64,000 nucleotides of DNA from CBDBND01 sp965262665 (lineage in GTDB: Bacteria; Pseudomonadota; Alphaproteobacteria; Rhodospirillales; Rhodospirillaceae). Location: assembly GCA_965262665.1 (NCBI GenBank), contig CBDHFR010000004.1:2604001-2668000 (forward strand). Reading direction: 5' to 3'. A program made the translations under genes and the position numbers. The first letter of the stretch is position 1. The number at the start of each line of letters is the position of its first letter. Below, piece after piece: positions 15,127-23,488 of this stretch. Below the pieces are notes generated by a model. The model saw only the letters and a program-made list of their open reading frames with translations. It made no database searches and was not told the origin of the DNA.

Positions 15127-16779
15127 ATGACCCGTGCCGTCATCTACGCCAGATACAGCTCTGATAATCAGAGAGATGCCTCGATTGAGGATCAGATCCG
15201 TCAATGCAAGGCCCATATCGAACAACAGCGCTGGCGCCTGACCAATACCTATACTGACCGCGCAATCAGCGGGGCATCCCTTATTAGACCGGGGTACCAG
15301 AAATTGCTGGAGGATGCGCGCTCCGGCCTGTTCGAGGTTGTGGTGGCGGAGGCCCTGGATCGTCTTTCAAGAGATCAGGAACACGTGGCGGGCCTGTTCA
15401 AGAACTTGAGCTTCGCCAATGTCCGCCTGGTCACTCTGGCGGAAGGTAAAATCGAAGAACTGCATGTCGGCCTCAAGGGCACCATGAACGCTCTCTTCCT
15501 CAAGGATCTTGCCCTGAAAACCCATCGCGGAATGGAGGGCCGTGTCCGGGCACGCGGTTCCGGCGGCGGCCTCTGTTATGGCTACGGCGTCGTCAGGGAA
15601 ACGGATTCCGCCGGTAATCCCGTAAGGGGCAAGAGAACCATCAACCAAGAAGAAGCCAAGATTGTCCGATCTATCTTCCAGGACTTCGCCAATGGCCTGT
15701 CCCCCACGGCAATTGCCAAGGGTCTGAATGCCGAAGACATCCCAGGGCCTTTCGGCAGGAATTGGGGGCAGTCAACCATAAACGGCAACTGGCGACGCGG
15801 AACTGGGATCCTGAACAACGACCTCTATAGCGGTCGCCTGGTCTGGAACCGCCAGCACTTCGTGAAGGACCCCGCAACAGGTAAACGCCAAGCTCGCCCT
15901 AATCCCGAGTCTGCGTGGATCATTGAGGAAGTCCCTGAACTGCGCATCGTGCCGCAGGACCTGTGGGACGCAGTCAAGGAACGCCAAAAGGCAACACGCC
16001 GGACCGTTACCTCTGATCGTTCCCAAGGGATACGCACTGAACGGGCCCGGCGGCCGGTCCACCTGTTCTCCGGCCTCCTGAAGTGCGGACAATGCGGCGG
16101 GTCATACAGCCTGGTGAGCGGCACAAAGTATGGCTGCGCCAACCGAAAAACGCGGGGCACCTGCGACAACAAACTCAGGATCAGGCGCATCGATTTGGAA
16201 GAGATTATACTCTCAGGGCTCAAGGACGAGCTTATGGACCCCGCTTTGGTCAAGGAGTTCATCCGGTCCTATCACGACAGGCTAAACGGGCGCCTCACCG
16301 CCGAAACCTCCCGGCGGGAAGGTCTTCAGAAGCAGCTGGCCAAAATAAACAAGGAACTTGAATCTCTGGTCTCGGCGGTCAAGGCCGGTATTCAGTCGGA
16401 CACTCTAAAGGCCGAGTTCGAGCGCCTTGAACAGAACAAGCGGGTGATCGAACAAGAGCTTGCTGCCGAGCCGCCGCCGCCCATCCGGCTGCACCCCAAC
16501 CTCGCCGAGATATACCGGCAAAAGGTGGAAAATCTAACTGAAGCGCTCAACACGGAGGAAACAAGGCAAGAAGCCGGCGAGATCATTCGCGGGCTTGTCG
16601 ACGAGATCCGCTTAGTGCCCGACGGCGATGACCTCCGTATCCACCTTAAGGGCGAACTGGCGGAAATGCTGGCTCTGTCAACAAACGCCAAGCACGGCGC
16701 CAAGGGAACCGTACTTAAGACAACGCTGGTTGCGGGGGCCCGAAACCTTCCTGTCACTAATGCGCAGTGGCAGCCATGA
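15127..16779 (+). CDS. Large serine recombinase (site-specific integrase)
   Basis: A 550-residue large serine recombinase. The resolvase domain (1-150) shows VIYARYSSDNQRDASIEDQI with the nucleophilic Ser at about 11, and the RLSRD arginine motif at about 79. A recombinase domain follows (GYGVVRE to about 280), then a zinc ribbon C-G-Q-C ... C-A-N ... C-D-N at about 320-350, and a coiled coil (about 380-430). It would integrate or excise the element that carries it. The last coding bases TGGTTGCGGGGGCCCG (16731-16746) equal the reverse complement of a tRNA 3' end of the CCCCCGCAACCA type, suggesting an attachment core inside the gene's 3' end. Confidence 0.93.
   Translation: MTRAVIYARYSSDNQRDASIEDQIRQCKAHIEQQRWRLTNTYTDRAISGASLIRPGYQKLLEDARSGLFEVVVAEALDRLSRDQEHVAGLFKNLSFANVRLVTLAEGKIEELHVGLKGTMNALFLKDLALKTHRGMEGRVRARGSGGGLCYGYGVVRETDSAGNPVRGKRTINQEEAKIVRSIFQDFANGLSPTAIAKGLNAEDIPGPFGRNWGQSTINGNWRRGTGILNNDLYSGRLVWNRQHFVKDPATGKRQARPNPESAWIIEEVPELRIVPQDLWDAVKERQKATRRTVTSDRSQGIRTERARRPVHLFSGLLKCGQCGGSYSLVSGTKYGCANRKTRGTCDNKLRIRRIDLEEIILSGLKDELMDPALVKEFIRSYHDRLNGRLTAETSRREGLQKQLAKINKELESLVSAVKAGIQSDTLKAEFERLEQNKRVIEQELAAEPPPPIRLHPNLAEIYRQKVENLTEALNTEETRQEAGEIIRGLVDEIRLVPDGDDLRIHLKGELAEMLALSTNAKHGAKGTVLKTTLVAGARNLPVTNAQWQP
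16731..16746. other. Possible attachment-site core in the 3' end of the serine recombinase gene
   Basis: TGGTTGCGGGGGCCCG here also occurs at 45528-45543, in both cases encoding LVAGAR in a recombinase-like C-terminus. The first 12 bases are the reverse complement of the tRNA-fMet 3' end (CCCGCAACCA) found at 45652-45661. Recombinases that target tRNA 3' ends often carry the identity segment next to their own gene. Inference only. Confidence 0.4.
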
Positions 16780-16934
16780 GCAGACATGTGGCGACAATAA
16801 GTACATATCTTCAATATATTGACTGAATTACATATTGCCTGGAGATGCCAAACGGTGACTCCCATGCGCTCCGGTTTCCTTTCATGTGTTGATCGTAGGG
16901 TTGACTATCAGGCATGGGGAGGTATCTTCGATCC

Positions 16935-18169
16935 ATGGAACGACACACCGAAAAACGCATCGCCAAGGTGAAGCTGACGCTCACCAAGCGCACCGTCGAT
17001 GCCCTTGAGCCCACTGACAAGCCCTGGATCGCCTGGGACGATAAGCTCACCGGCTTCGGCTGTCGTGTGCAACCCTCTGGCACCAAGTCCTTCATCGTCA
17101 ACTACCGGGCAGGAGACGGCGGGCGCAAAAGGCCCCCAACAAGCGGGTCGTGGTCGGGCGCTACGGCCGGGTCACGCCAGACCGGGCGCGGCGTCTGGCC
17201 CAGGAACTGCTGGGACGCGTCGGCGGTGGGGACGACCCCGCAGGGGAGCGTGCCGATGCGCGCGCCCTGCCCACCCTGGGGGATGCCTGCATGGACTATA
17301 TAGAGTCCGGTCACGACCGGTCGTGGGAGACCCAGCGGTGCTATCGGCGCTATACTAATCTCTACCTCGGCGACTGGCTCGCCCGCCCGCTTGATGCGAT
17401 CACCCGCCGGGACATTGAGGCCCGCTTCCATCTCATCACCGAGCGTCACGGCAAGGTACCGGCCAACCAGTGCCTGTCGTTTCTCCGCTCGGTCTATCGC
17501 CGGCCCTGCGTCGACCACGAGGGGCTGCGCAATCCGGTCGAGCTGTGGCTCGCCGGCGGAGGGCGCTATCACCCCAAGACGAGGAGGCGGATTTCCTCGC
17601 CAGCCGAGGTGCTGCCGCGCTGGCGCAAGGGCATCGAGGCTGCGGTGGTCAACCCGGTGCACCACGACCTGCTGCTGTTCGGGCTTTACACAGGCATGCG
17701 GCGGGGCGAGATCATGGCGTTGCGTTGGGAACGGGTGAGCCTCGATGCGGGATCGTTCCGGGTCGAGGAGACCAAGACCGGGGCGCCGCTGGAGCTTCCC
17801 GTCACCCGTCAGCTTGCCGCTATCCTTGCCAGGCGCCGGGACGACAGCGCGGCCATGGCGGCAAACCTGCGGGACTGGGTGTTTCCCTCGCCCTTGAGCA
17901 CGTCGGGCCATATCGTGGAACTGCACAGGCATTACGGCCGCATCACCAAGGCCGGTGGCACGAAGTTCTGGTTCCACGGATTGCGCAACGCGTTCATCTC
18001 CGTGGCCGAGCGCGAGTTGATGCTGCCGCGGTCTCTCACCAAGCGGCTGGTCAATCACGCCCGCCCTGGTGACGTGACCGAGGGCTATGCTGCGGACTGG
18101 ACCGTGGACCAACTCCGCGAACCAGCTCAGCGCGTTGCCGATAGGATCGATGAACTTATGAAATGTTGA
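16935..18169 (+). pseudogene. Tyrosine integrase with one frameshift
   Basis: A phage-type tyrosine recombinase in two frames. 16935 to about 17128 encodes the arm-binding N-terminus (VKLTLTKRTVDALEPTDKPW, then WDDKLTGFGCRVQPSG and SFIVNYRAGDGGRK). From about 17130 in another frame come the core-binding and catalytic domains: VVVGRYGRVTPDRARRLAQE, TGMRRGEIMALRW (first Arg), HGLRNAF (H-x-x-R), LVNHARPGD and EGYAADW (nucleophile Tyr). The break is at CGCAAAAGGCCCCC; one more A would restore GGRKKAPNKRVVVGRYG. It may be a homopolymer sequencing error rather than a true pseudogene. It follows the serine recombinase in the same direction. Confidence 0.85.
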
Positions 18170-18248
18170 GCTTACCATTACCATGCGCTTTCCATTACTG
18201 ATGCGCGGCGCACAGTCAGAATAAATCCGCTTGGTCCCCTTTCACTGG

Positions 18249-18326
18249 TGTACCTTCCGAAAACCTCGTCCAAACCTGAACGGTTTGCGTCAGGGAGATC
18301 GGCGGATAAGGTAAATGGAAGGGACA
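18249..18326. repeat. Family A element, copy A7
   Basis: Ends TGTACCTTCCGAAAACC and GGTAAATGGAAGGGACA. On the plus strand it encodes TGLRQGDRRIR-stop, with the stop inside the GGTAAATGG end exactly as in the IS transposase at 45766. It truncates the membrane-protein fragment at 18327. Confidence 0.85.
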
Positions 18327-18468
18327 GGCAAAAGCGTCAGCCCGATCATCGGGAGTGTGGCGACCAGAAACGCGAACACAGGGCCGTCCGGATACAGCGT
18401 GTTCATCAAGATCATCATGACAACCCAGACCAGCACGATGAACGCCGCCCCGACGGCTTGTCCGAGCG
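18327..18468 (-). pseudogene. Membrane-protein fragment
   Basis: Read on the minus strand, an open frame gives TLGQAVGAAFIVLVWVVMM and then FAFLVATLPMIGLTLLP, two plausible transmembrane helices. The frame then runs straight into family A copy A7, which replaces its C-terminus. No start codon is evident after the stop near 18469. The family is unknown; it is a scrap of an integral membrane protein. Confidence 0.35.
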
Positions 18469-18490
18469 TTATGACTTATCGTCCCCAGGC

Positions 18491-18682
18491 CTAAGCTTGC
18501 TTTTTCTTTTTGCGTGCCTTTTTTTGAGCTTCCTTGTTCTGTTTGGATACACAGACCTTGCAGAGTATGGCGTTTCTAGGTTTTCTGTTTTTCTCTTCGT
18601 ATTTGTGGGCGTCTGTTGGCCAGTGGTAGCAATCCTCGCGGAAGTGCCAACCGGGCTTATGTGGTCTTTTTCGGTAAATCAT
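18491..18682 (-). CDS. Small conserved 'GWHF...C..WP' protein
   Basis: A 63-residue basic protein: MIYRKRPHKPGWHFREDCYH then WP, a middle rich in charged residues, LCKVCVSKQ, and a Lys-rich tail (KKARKKKKQA). It resembles small bacterial proteins with GWHFCKNCSNWP ... LCNEC, which look like single zinc ribbons; here the first Cys of the N-terminal pair is replaced (REDC), so metal binding may be weakened. Function unknown. Start ATG 18682 is preceded on the minus strand by GGACGGGAC. Confidence 0.55.
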   Translation of the reverse strand: MIYRKRPHKPGWHFREDCYHWPTDAHKYEEKNRKPRNAILCKVCVSKQNKEAQKKARKKKKQA

Positions 18683-19029
18683 GTCCCGTCCTCCGATGCG
18701 GAAGGCCAGTTGACGCTTGTTGGAACGAAGGGTTAGGAATGAGCCTTATGGTCCGCACCGGCCTTCCAAACCTTGCGGATCTGCAAGGGGCGGGGCCTAC
18801 TCCCACCTCGTGCTACGTCGGGACCGATGGTAGATTGACTCCAATAACCCGTCAACCCGGGGGAGTGGGCCAGTTTGGCGATAGGGCTTGAATCTCAAAC
18901 GGAGCATGAGCCAGAATGAAACCACGCGCTCTCGCCTTATAAGGAATGACTCCAGACACTCCCAGAAGGTTGGATCGCGTCTTCGAACACAGATAAAGTC
19001 AGCGTTCTTTGGGAGGGGCTTCGTCATGT
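18683..19029. other. No recognisable gene
   Basis: About 350 bp in which I see no conserved protein, RNA gene or repeat. A 76-codon minus-strand frame exists (18797-19027) but has no recognisable motif or convincing ribosome site. Confidence 0.4.
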
Positions 19030-19245
19030 CTACTTAAAAATTATCTGGCCAGGAAATTTCAATGCCAAAGCACTGGCCACTTCTCGCATCAGTTTCTTTC
19101 CCCTCTCCTCATTCACAAGACACGCAAAATGATAGGGCTTACCGCGTTTTTGTGAGGGTTGAGTACTCATCGTTATCGCGAGACCCCGAGGCCCGGCATC
19201 AAAAAAAGCCACTTTGTCCAGGCGAAGAAGATTGTCTTCATCCAT
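19030..19245 (-). CDS. Hypothetical small protein
   Basis: A 71-residue frame starting MDEDNLLRLDKVAFFDAGPR and containing ITMSTQPSQKRGKPYHFACL. GAGAGAAGTTCTC precedes the ATG, so translation is plausible. I recognise no family. It sits on its own between mobile debris and the sorbosone-dehydrogenase-like operon on the opposite strand. Confidence 0.35.
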   Translation of the reverse strand: MDEDNLLRLDKVAFFDAGPRGLAITMSTQPSQKRGKPYHFACLVNEERGKKLMREVASALALKFPGQIIFK

Positions 19246-19312
19246 GAGAACTTCTCTCGTGGTTTTGGCCCCACCCGTCGTCGCACCCGGGCGGAGTCCT
19301 TATTCTATCAAT

Positions 19313-19336
19313 GTGCCTTCCGAAAACCTCATCTAG
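19313..19336. repeat. Family A end fragment
   Basis: TGTGCCTTCCGAAAACCTCA matches one end of family A. The other end is missing. It lies about 60 bp upstream of the start codon at 19395. Confidence 0.5.
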
Positions 19337-19394
19337 AGCATCGGGCATGGCCCGTGTCACGACTCCTTCCATTCAGAAAAGAGGAGCGGGACGC

Positions 19395-20645
19395 ATGAAC
19401 ACTTCTCCTGTGGATTTGGCTTTTGCCCTGACGCTGGCCGCCGCTGTTTCAGCTGACGCTGCGCCCTTGGATCAAACTGTCGGTCAGACCCTGCGGATCA
19501 ATCTCAACGCTTTGGTCAAACCCGACCCGGATACGGGTCAGCGTCCGCGGAAACTGAACTTCTCCCGGCCCCGGCCGCGCACGGCAGACGACGTGTCGCA
19601 GGTGCCTGACGGATTCTCTATCGCGCTTTACGCCGAAGATCTCGAGCATGCTCGCAACATGGAGATCGCCCCCAACGGCGACGTGTTCATTGCCGAGCCG
19701 CGGGCCAACAAGATCACCGTGCTGCGCGATACGGATAGCGACGGTATCGCCGACGACCGCTACACCTACATCGATAATCTCAACATGCCCCATGGTATCG
19801 CGTTCATCGACTGTGCCGTGCTCATTGGCGACAAGACGGGCGTTCGCAAATATCCCATCGACCCCGACGGCACCGTTTCCCCATCGTCCAGTGTATTGCT
19901 CACGCCACCGGGTTCTTTGGGACCCACGGACATGCGTTTCCATTGGGCGCGCAATGTGGCCGTGCATCCCGACGGGAACACGTTTTATATCGGCGTGGGG
20001 TCCAGCTCGAACATCAATGAAGATCCACCGCCCCACGCCACCATTCAGGAGTTTCCCATCACCGGCGGACCCGGCCGCACCTTTGCGTCGGGTATGCGCG
20101 TGCCGACAGAAGTGAAGTTCTATCCCGGTACCGAAGACCTCTACACGGTTGTCAACGAGCGGGACCGGCAAGGGGACGAACTGGTGCCCGACTATTTCAC
20201 CCGCGTGCCGGAAGCGGCGTTCTTCGGCTGGCCGTACAGTTACATGGGCTCCAACCCGCAACCGGGCTTCGCCGACAAACGCCTAGATCTTGTAGCCGCG
20301 GCCATCCAGCCCGATGTGCCCATGCTCTCCCACTCGGCGGCAATCGATCTTGAGTTCTACATGGCCGAACAGTTTCCCGATGAGTATCGCGGCGGCGCTT
20401 TCGTCACTCTGCACGGCTCGTGGAACGCCAATCAGCCGCGCGGCTATACGCTTGTGTACGTGCCGTTCGAAGACGGCAAGCCCGAAGGGTCATACAAAGT
20501 GTTCGCCTCTGGTTTTTGGAACGGGGATGCGGAGAACTCCCAAGTGTGGGGCCGTCCGGCCGGGGTGGTGGTTGCGCCCGACGGGTCACTGTTGTTGTCC
20601 GACGACGTGGGCAACACGGTGTGGAGAATCATCTATGAGTGCTAG
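19395..20645 (+). CDS. Exported sorbosone-dehydrogenase-like beta-propeller protein, paralogue 1
   Basis: A 416-residue exported beta-propeller of the L-sorbosone dehydrogenase/PQQ-type sugar dehydrogenase family. A signal peptide precedes AAPLDQ. Family motifs are ALYAEDLEHARNMEIAPNGD, FIAEPRANKITVLRDTDSDG, NMPHGIAF, ARNVAVHPDGNTFYIGVG, DLYTVVNERD, FFGWPYSYMG and HGSWNANQPRGY. Related proteins oxidise sugars or aldehydes with PQQ in the periplasm; the substrate here is unknown. ATG 19395 follows GAGGAGCGGGACGC. Its stop overlaps the start of paralogue 2 by 11 bp, so the two are probably translationally coupled. Confidence 0.85.
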   Translation: MNTSPVDLAFALTLAAAVSADAAPLDQTVGQTLRINLNALVKPDPDTGQRPRKLNFSRPRPRTADDVSQVPDGFSIALYAEDLEHARNMEIAPNGDVFIAEPRANKITVLRDTDSDGIADDRYTYIDNLNMPHGIAFIDCAVLIGDKTGVRKYPIDPDGTVSPSSSVLLTPPGSLGPTDMRFHWARNVAVHPDGNTFYIGVGSSSNINEDPPPHATIQEFPITGGPGRTFASGMRVPTEVKFYPGTEDLYTVVNERDRQGDELVPDYFTRVPEAAFFGWPYSYMGSNPQPGFADKRLDLVAAAIQPDVPMLSHSAAIDLEFYMAEQFPDEYRGGAFVTLHGSWNANQPRGYTLVYVPFEDGKPEGSYKVFASGFWNGDAENSQVWGRPAGVVVAPDGSLLLSDDVGNTVWRIIYEC

Positions 20646-21867
20646 CGCCTTTCTTGGTTTCGCCACCGCGCTCTTTTTTACTGGCAGTGCGCACGCCCAA
20701 CTGTTTGAGCAGGAGCCGGGTACGGTCATTTCCATCGACCTGGCCTCGTTGCCCCGGCCCTACGATCCACCGAGCCCGGCCAATCCGCCGCGCACCATTC
20801 CCAAACCGTCGCGTGCCATGCCCACAGTGCTGCCGGGTTTCGCCGTCAATATTTTTGCTTCCGGACTAAGTGACGCGCGCAATCTAAAAGTCGCACCGGA
20901 CGGCACGGTGTTCTTAAGCGAACCGCGCATCAATCAAATTACTCTGTTGCGAGACACTGACGGTGACGGCCGCGCCGACATCGTCAATGAGTTTGCCGAC
21001 GGTTTCCGCCGGCCCCACGGCATCGCCATCGGTGACGGCTTTGTCTTGGTGGGTGACCTCAACGCCGTCTGGCGCTTGTTCTATGAGCCGGGGGATACGG
21101 AAGCGCGGGACGAGGCCGTGCAGGTCACTGCCCGCCGCGCCTTGGGCGATCCCGGCGGTCATTCCACCCGCAACGTGGCCCTCCATCCCGATGGCTCCAA
21201 GTTCTACGTGGCCATTGGCAGCCGCGGCAACATCGCTGTGGAAGCGGAGCCGAGGGCCACCATCCAGGAATTCGCCCTCGACGGGTCCGACCAGCGCACC
21301 TTCGCCAGCGGTCTGCGCAATCCCATCGGGGTGGAGTTCTATCCCGGCACCACCGACCTCTACACGGTGGTCAACGAGCGCGACGGCATGCACGACGAAC
21401 TGGTGCCCGAATACATGACCCGGGTACAGGATGGCGGCTTCTACGGCTGGCCGTACAGTTATTTGGGCTCCCACCTCCAACCCAATTTCTTCGACCGGCG
21501 CCTGGACCTGATGGCGGCGGCCATCGTACCCGATACCTTGTTCCGCTCTCACTCGGCGCCGATCGGTATTGCGTTTTACACGGTCGATCAGTTTCCTGAA
21601 GACTTTCGCGGCGGCGCCTTCGTCACCATGCACGGCTCGTGGAATGCGGCCGAGCCCCGCGGCTACAACGTGGTCTACGTGCCCTTCGAAAACGGACGGG
21701 CCAAGAACGAATACATGGTGTTCTCCTCCGGCTTCTGGGCCCGGGGCGAGACCCGCGCCCGAGTGTGGGGCCGTCCTGCCGGTGTCGCTGTCGCTCAGGA
21801 TGGCTCTCTGTTGGTTGCCGATGACGTCAGCGATACCATCTGGCGCTACACCTATACGGGCAGTTAA
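20635..21867 (+). CDS. Exported sorbosone-dehydrogenase-like beta-propeller protein, paralogue 2
   Basis: A 410-residue paralogue of the preceding protein: signal MSASAFLGFATALFFTGSAH with cleavage before QLFEQ, then GFAVNIFASGLSDARNLKVA, FLSEPRINQITLLRDTDGDG, RRPHGIAIGDGFVLVGD, TRNVALHPDGSKFYVAIGSR, TDLYTVVNERDGMHDELVPE and GFYGWPYSYLGSH. All blades are present. The ATG at 20635 overlaps the upstream gene and is chosen because it gives a clean signal peptide. The tandem duplication suggests two related substrates or a heterodimer. The ASCH gene starts 7 bp after the stop, so all four genes look like one operon. Confidence 0.85.
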   Translation: MSASAFLGFATALFFTGSAHAQLFEQEPGTVISIDLASLPRPYDPPSPANPPRTIPKPSRAMPTVLPGFAVNIFASGLSDARNLKVAPDGTVFLSEPRINQITLLRDTDGDGRADIVNEFADGFRRPHGIAIGDGFVLVGDLNAVWRLFYEPGDTEARDEAVQVTARRALGDPGGHSTRNVALHPDGSKFYVAIGSRGNIAVEAEPRATIQEFALDGSDQRTFASGLRNPIGVEFYPGTTDLYTVVNERDGMHDELVPEYMTRVQDGGFYGWPYSYLGSHLQPNFFDRRLDLMAAAIVPDTLFRSHSAPIGIAFYTVDQFPEDFRGGAFVTMHGSWNAAEPRGYNVVYVPFENGRAKNEYMVFSSGFWARGETRARVWGRPAGVAVAQDGSLLVADDVSDTIWRYTYTGS

Positions 21868-21873
21868 ACGGCT

Positions 21874-22341
21874 ATGGAAAAGACGGACGTGACGGACACC
21901 TTCTTTCAACAAGCCAAGCAGGCCGGCGCCGATGTGGGCGACGACTATTGGTTGCGGCGCATCGGCGGAGATCCCGAGACCATCACCATCATCATCGATC
22001 TCATTTTGAAAGGTGAAAAGTGCGGCACTTTTGGCGTGAAGATGCTGCAGGACCGCAATCCGGCCATTACGCCTGCGCTGGGGAGTGTCGCCGTGCTGGT
22101 GGATTTCGACGGCGTTCCCCATGCCGCCATCCGGACCACCAAACTCACGCCGGTCGCTTACAAGGACATCACCGAAAATCATCTGACCGTCGAAGGGCCG
22201 GGCGGGCGCAAACTGGAGGTGTGGCAAAACATTCACTGGCCCTACTGGGCCCGTTTGCTCGAGCCTTACGGCTTGGAGCCCAGCGAAGACATGATTGTGA
22301 TGGTCGAGCACTTCGACTTGGTGTATCCGCCAGTACCCTAA
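21874..22341 (+). CDS. ASCH-domain protein, paralogue 1
   Basis: A 155-residue cytoplasmic protein with an ASCH fold (PUA-like beta barrel, proposed RNA or nucleoside binding). Visible features are LILKGEKCGTFGVKML (the GxKxxTxxxxxL strand-loop), AVLVDFDGVPHAAIRTTKLT, PVAYKDITENHLTVEG, and a final IVMVEHFDLVYP. Some family members are amidohydrolases acting on acetylcytidine, but that activity cannot be assigned here. It begins 7 bp after the propeller gene and is followed by a second, truncated ASCH gene. Why an ASCH protein should accompany exported propellers is unclear. Confidence 0.75.
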   Translation: MEKTDVTDTFFQQAKQAGADVGDDYWLRRIGGDPETITIIIDLILKGEKCGTFGVKMLQDRNPAITPALGSVAVLVDFDGVPHAAIRTTKLTPVAYKDITENHLTVEGPGGRKLEVWQNIHWPYWARLLEPYGLEPSEDMIVMVEHFDLVYPPVP

Positions 22342-22373
22342 ATAAAGCACCCTAAACAAACGCCGGGAGACCT

Positions 22374-22671
22374 ATGGAAAAGACAGAACAAACGGACGCG
22401 TTCTTTGAAAAAGTGAAAGAGGTTGATCCTGATACGGGTGCCGACTACCGCGTGCGCAGTCTCGGCGCCGATAAGGACATGGCCGAAATGCTGTTCGACC
22501 TCATCAAGACGGGCAACAAGTCCGGCACCTTCGGTCTCAAGATGTTGCACGACCTTGACCCGGCAAATGCGCCCAAGGTCGGCCAGACCACTATCCTCGT
22601 GAATTTTCACGGCGAACCGCACCTGGCCGTCAAGGTCGTGGAGGTCACGCCGGTGGCGTACAAGGACGTCA
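22374..22671 (+). pseudogene. ASCH-domain protein, paralogue 2, truncated
   Basis: It starts MEKTEQTDAFFEKVKEVDPD, closely parallel to paralogue 1 (MEKTDVTDTFFQQAKQAGAD), and continues LIKTGNKSGTFGLKMLHDLD and VEVTPVAYKDV. At 22672 the homology stops and minus-strand integrase sequence begins, so the last third (ENHLTVEG... onward in paralogue 1) is gone. A frame runs on to 22871 but encodes antisense integrase sequence. Confidence 0.8.
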
Positions 22672-23077
22672 GGATATGCTTGTTGATCACTCCGTGCGCG
22701 GTCTTCGCCGTCTTCGGCTTGCAGCGTAGCGCCACATGCTCCTTAAGATACCGCGCGGCCAACTCGGCCACCGTCGGCCCGCCCTCCGGCTTGGCCGCCA
22801 TGGGCTCGGGCACGGGCGCCTCGCCGGCCTTAACGCGGGCGATGATCAGCGCTGCGCGCCGCCGCGCCTGATCGGCGGTGATGACCCCGTGCCGGCCCAG
22901 CGTGATCCGTTTCGGCCCGTCCGGTCCGCGGGCCTGGACCACATAGACCCTGCCTCCCGAAGGATAGACCCGCACCCCGAAGCCGGTCAGCTCCCGGTCC
23001 CAGAACACGGTGTCTTTCTCCACCCTCAGGGCCTCCACCGTGCGCTTGGAGATCGTCTTGTATTTCAGCTTGGCCAT
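22672..23077 (-). pseudogene. Tyrosine integrase, N-terminal fragment
   Basis: Starts MAKLKYKTISKRTVEALRVE with GAGGAGCGGG ahead of the ATG at 23077. The arm-binding domain is clear (FWDRELTGFGVRVYPSGGRV, GPDGPKRITLGRHG, TADQARRRAALIIARVKAGE) and a core-binding domain begins (TVAELAARYLKEHV). It stops at 22672 inside the ASCH gene, losing the whole catalytic domain. Confidence 0.8.
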
Positions 23078-23105
23078 CCCGCTCCTCGCTCTTGTCCTTG
23101 CCGCC

Positions 23106-23342
23106 TCACGCGGCGGCGTCTTGTGGCGTGATGTGGACACCGATGCTGTCGCCGACCCTGGCCGCCGATACCTTCTCCGTGTCCCGCACCAGATGAGCGT
23201 AGCGCGCGGTCGTTTTCACCTTCGCGTGTCCCAGCAGCCTGCCGATCATGGTCAGGCTCTCGCCTAGCGCCAGCGCCCGGCTGGCGTATGAATGGCGCAA
23301 ATCGTGTATCCGCACATCCTTAAGGCCGGCCCGCGCGCGCAG
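23106..23342 (-). pseudogene. Tyrosine integrase, C-terminal fragment of a second integrase
   Basis: Reads LKDVRIHDLRHSYASRALAL (the HDLRHSYAS box), MIGRLLGHAKVKTTARYAHL (LLGH and the nucleophile Tyr), and ends ITPQDAAA. Its 5' side is cut by family A copy A9 at about 23345. Because its C-terminus lies upstream of the other fragment's start on the same strand, these were two integrases in tandem, not one split gene. Confidence 0.8.
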
Positions 23343-23350
23343 GCGATACC

Positions 23351-23428
23351 TATCCCTTCCGAAAGCCTCGTCCACACCTGGACGGTTTGCGTCAGGGAGA
23401 TCAGCGGATAAGGTAAATGGAAGGGACA
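23351..23428. repeat. Family A element, copy A9
   Basis: Ends TATCCCTTCCGAAAGCC and GGTAAATGGAAGGGACA. On the plus strand it encodes LDGLRQGDQRIR-stop, matching the transposase C-terminus LDGLHHEYRRIR-stop of the IS at 45754-46846. It truncates the integrase fragment on its left and lies 60 bp upstream of the gene at 23489. Confidence 0.88.
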
Positions 23429-23488
23429 GTTGATCATTTGTATATTTCTGTCTGGATGTTGGGTAGATAACCGATAAAGGTAACGACC

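Noticed and set aside
17102..18184. 360-codon open frame on the minus strand
   Set aside because: Antisense to the integrase catalytic domain, whose motifs are unmistakable on the plus strand.
20914..22359. 481-codon open frame on the minus strand
   Set aside because: It is antisense to the second propeller gene and the ASCH gene, has no recognisable motif, and arises from high GC codon bias.
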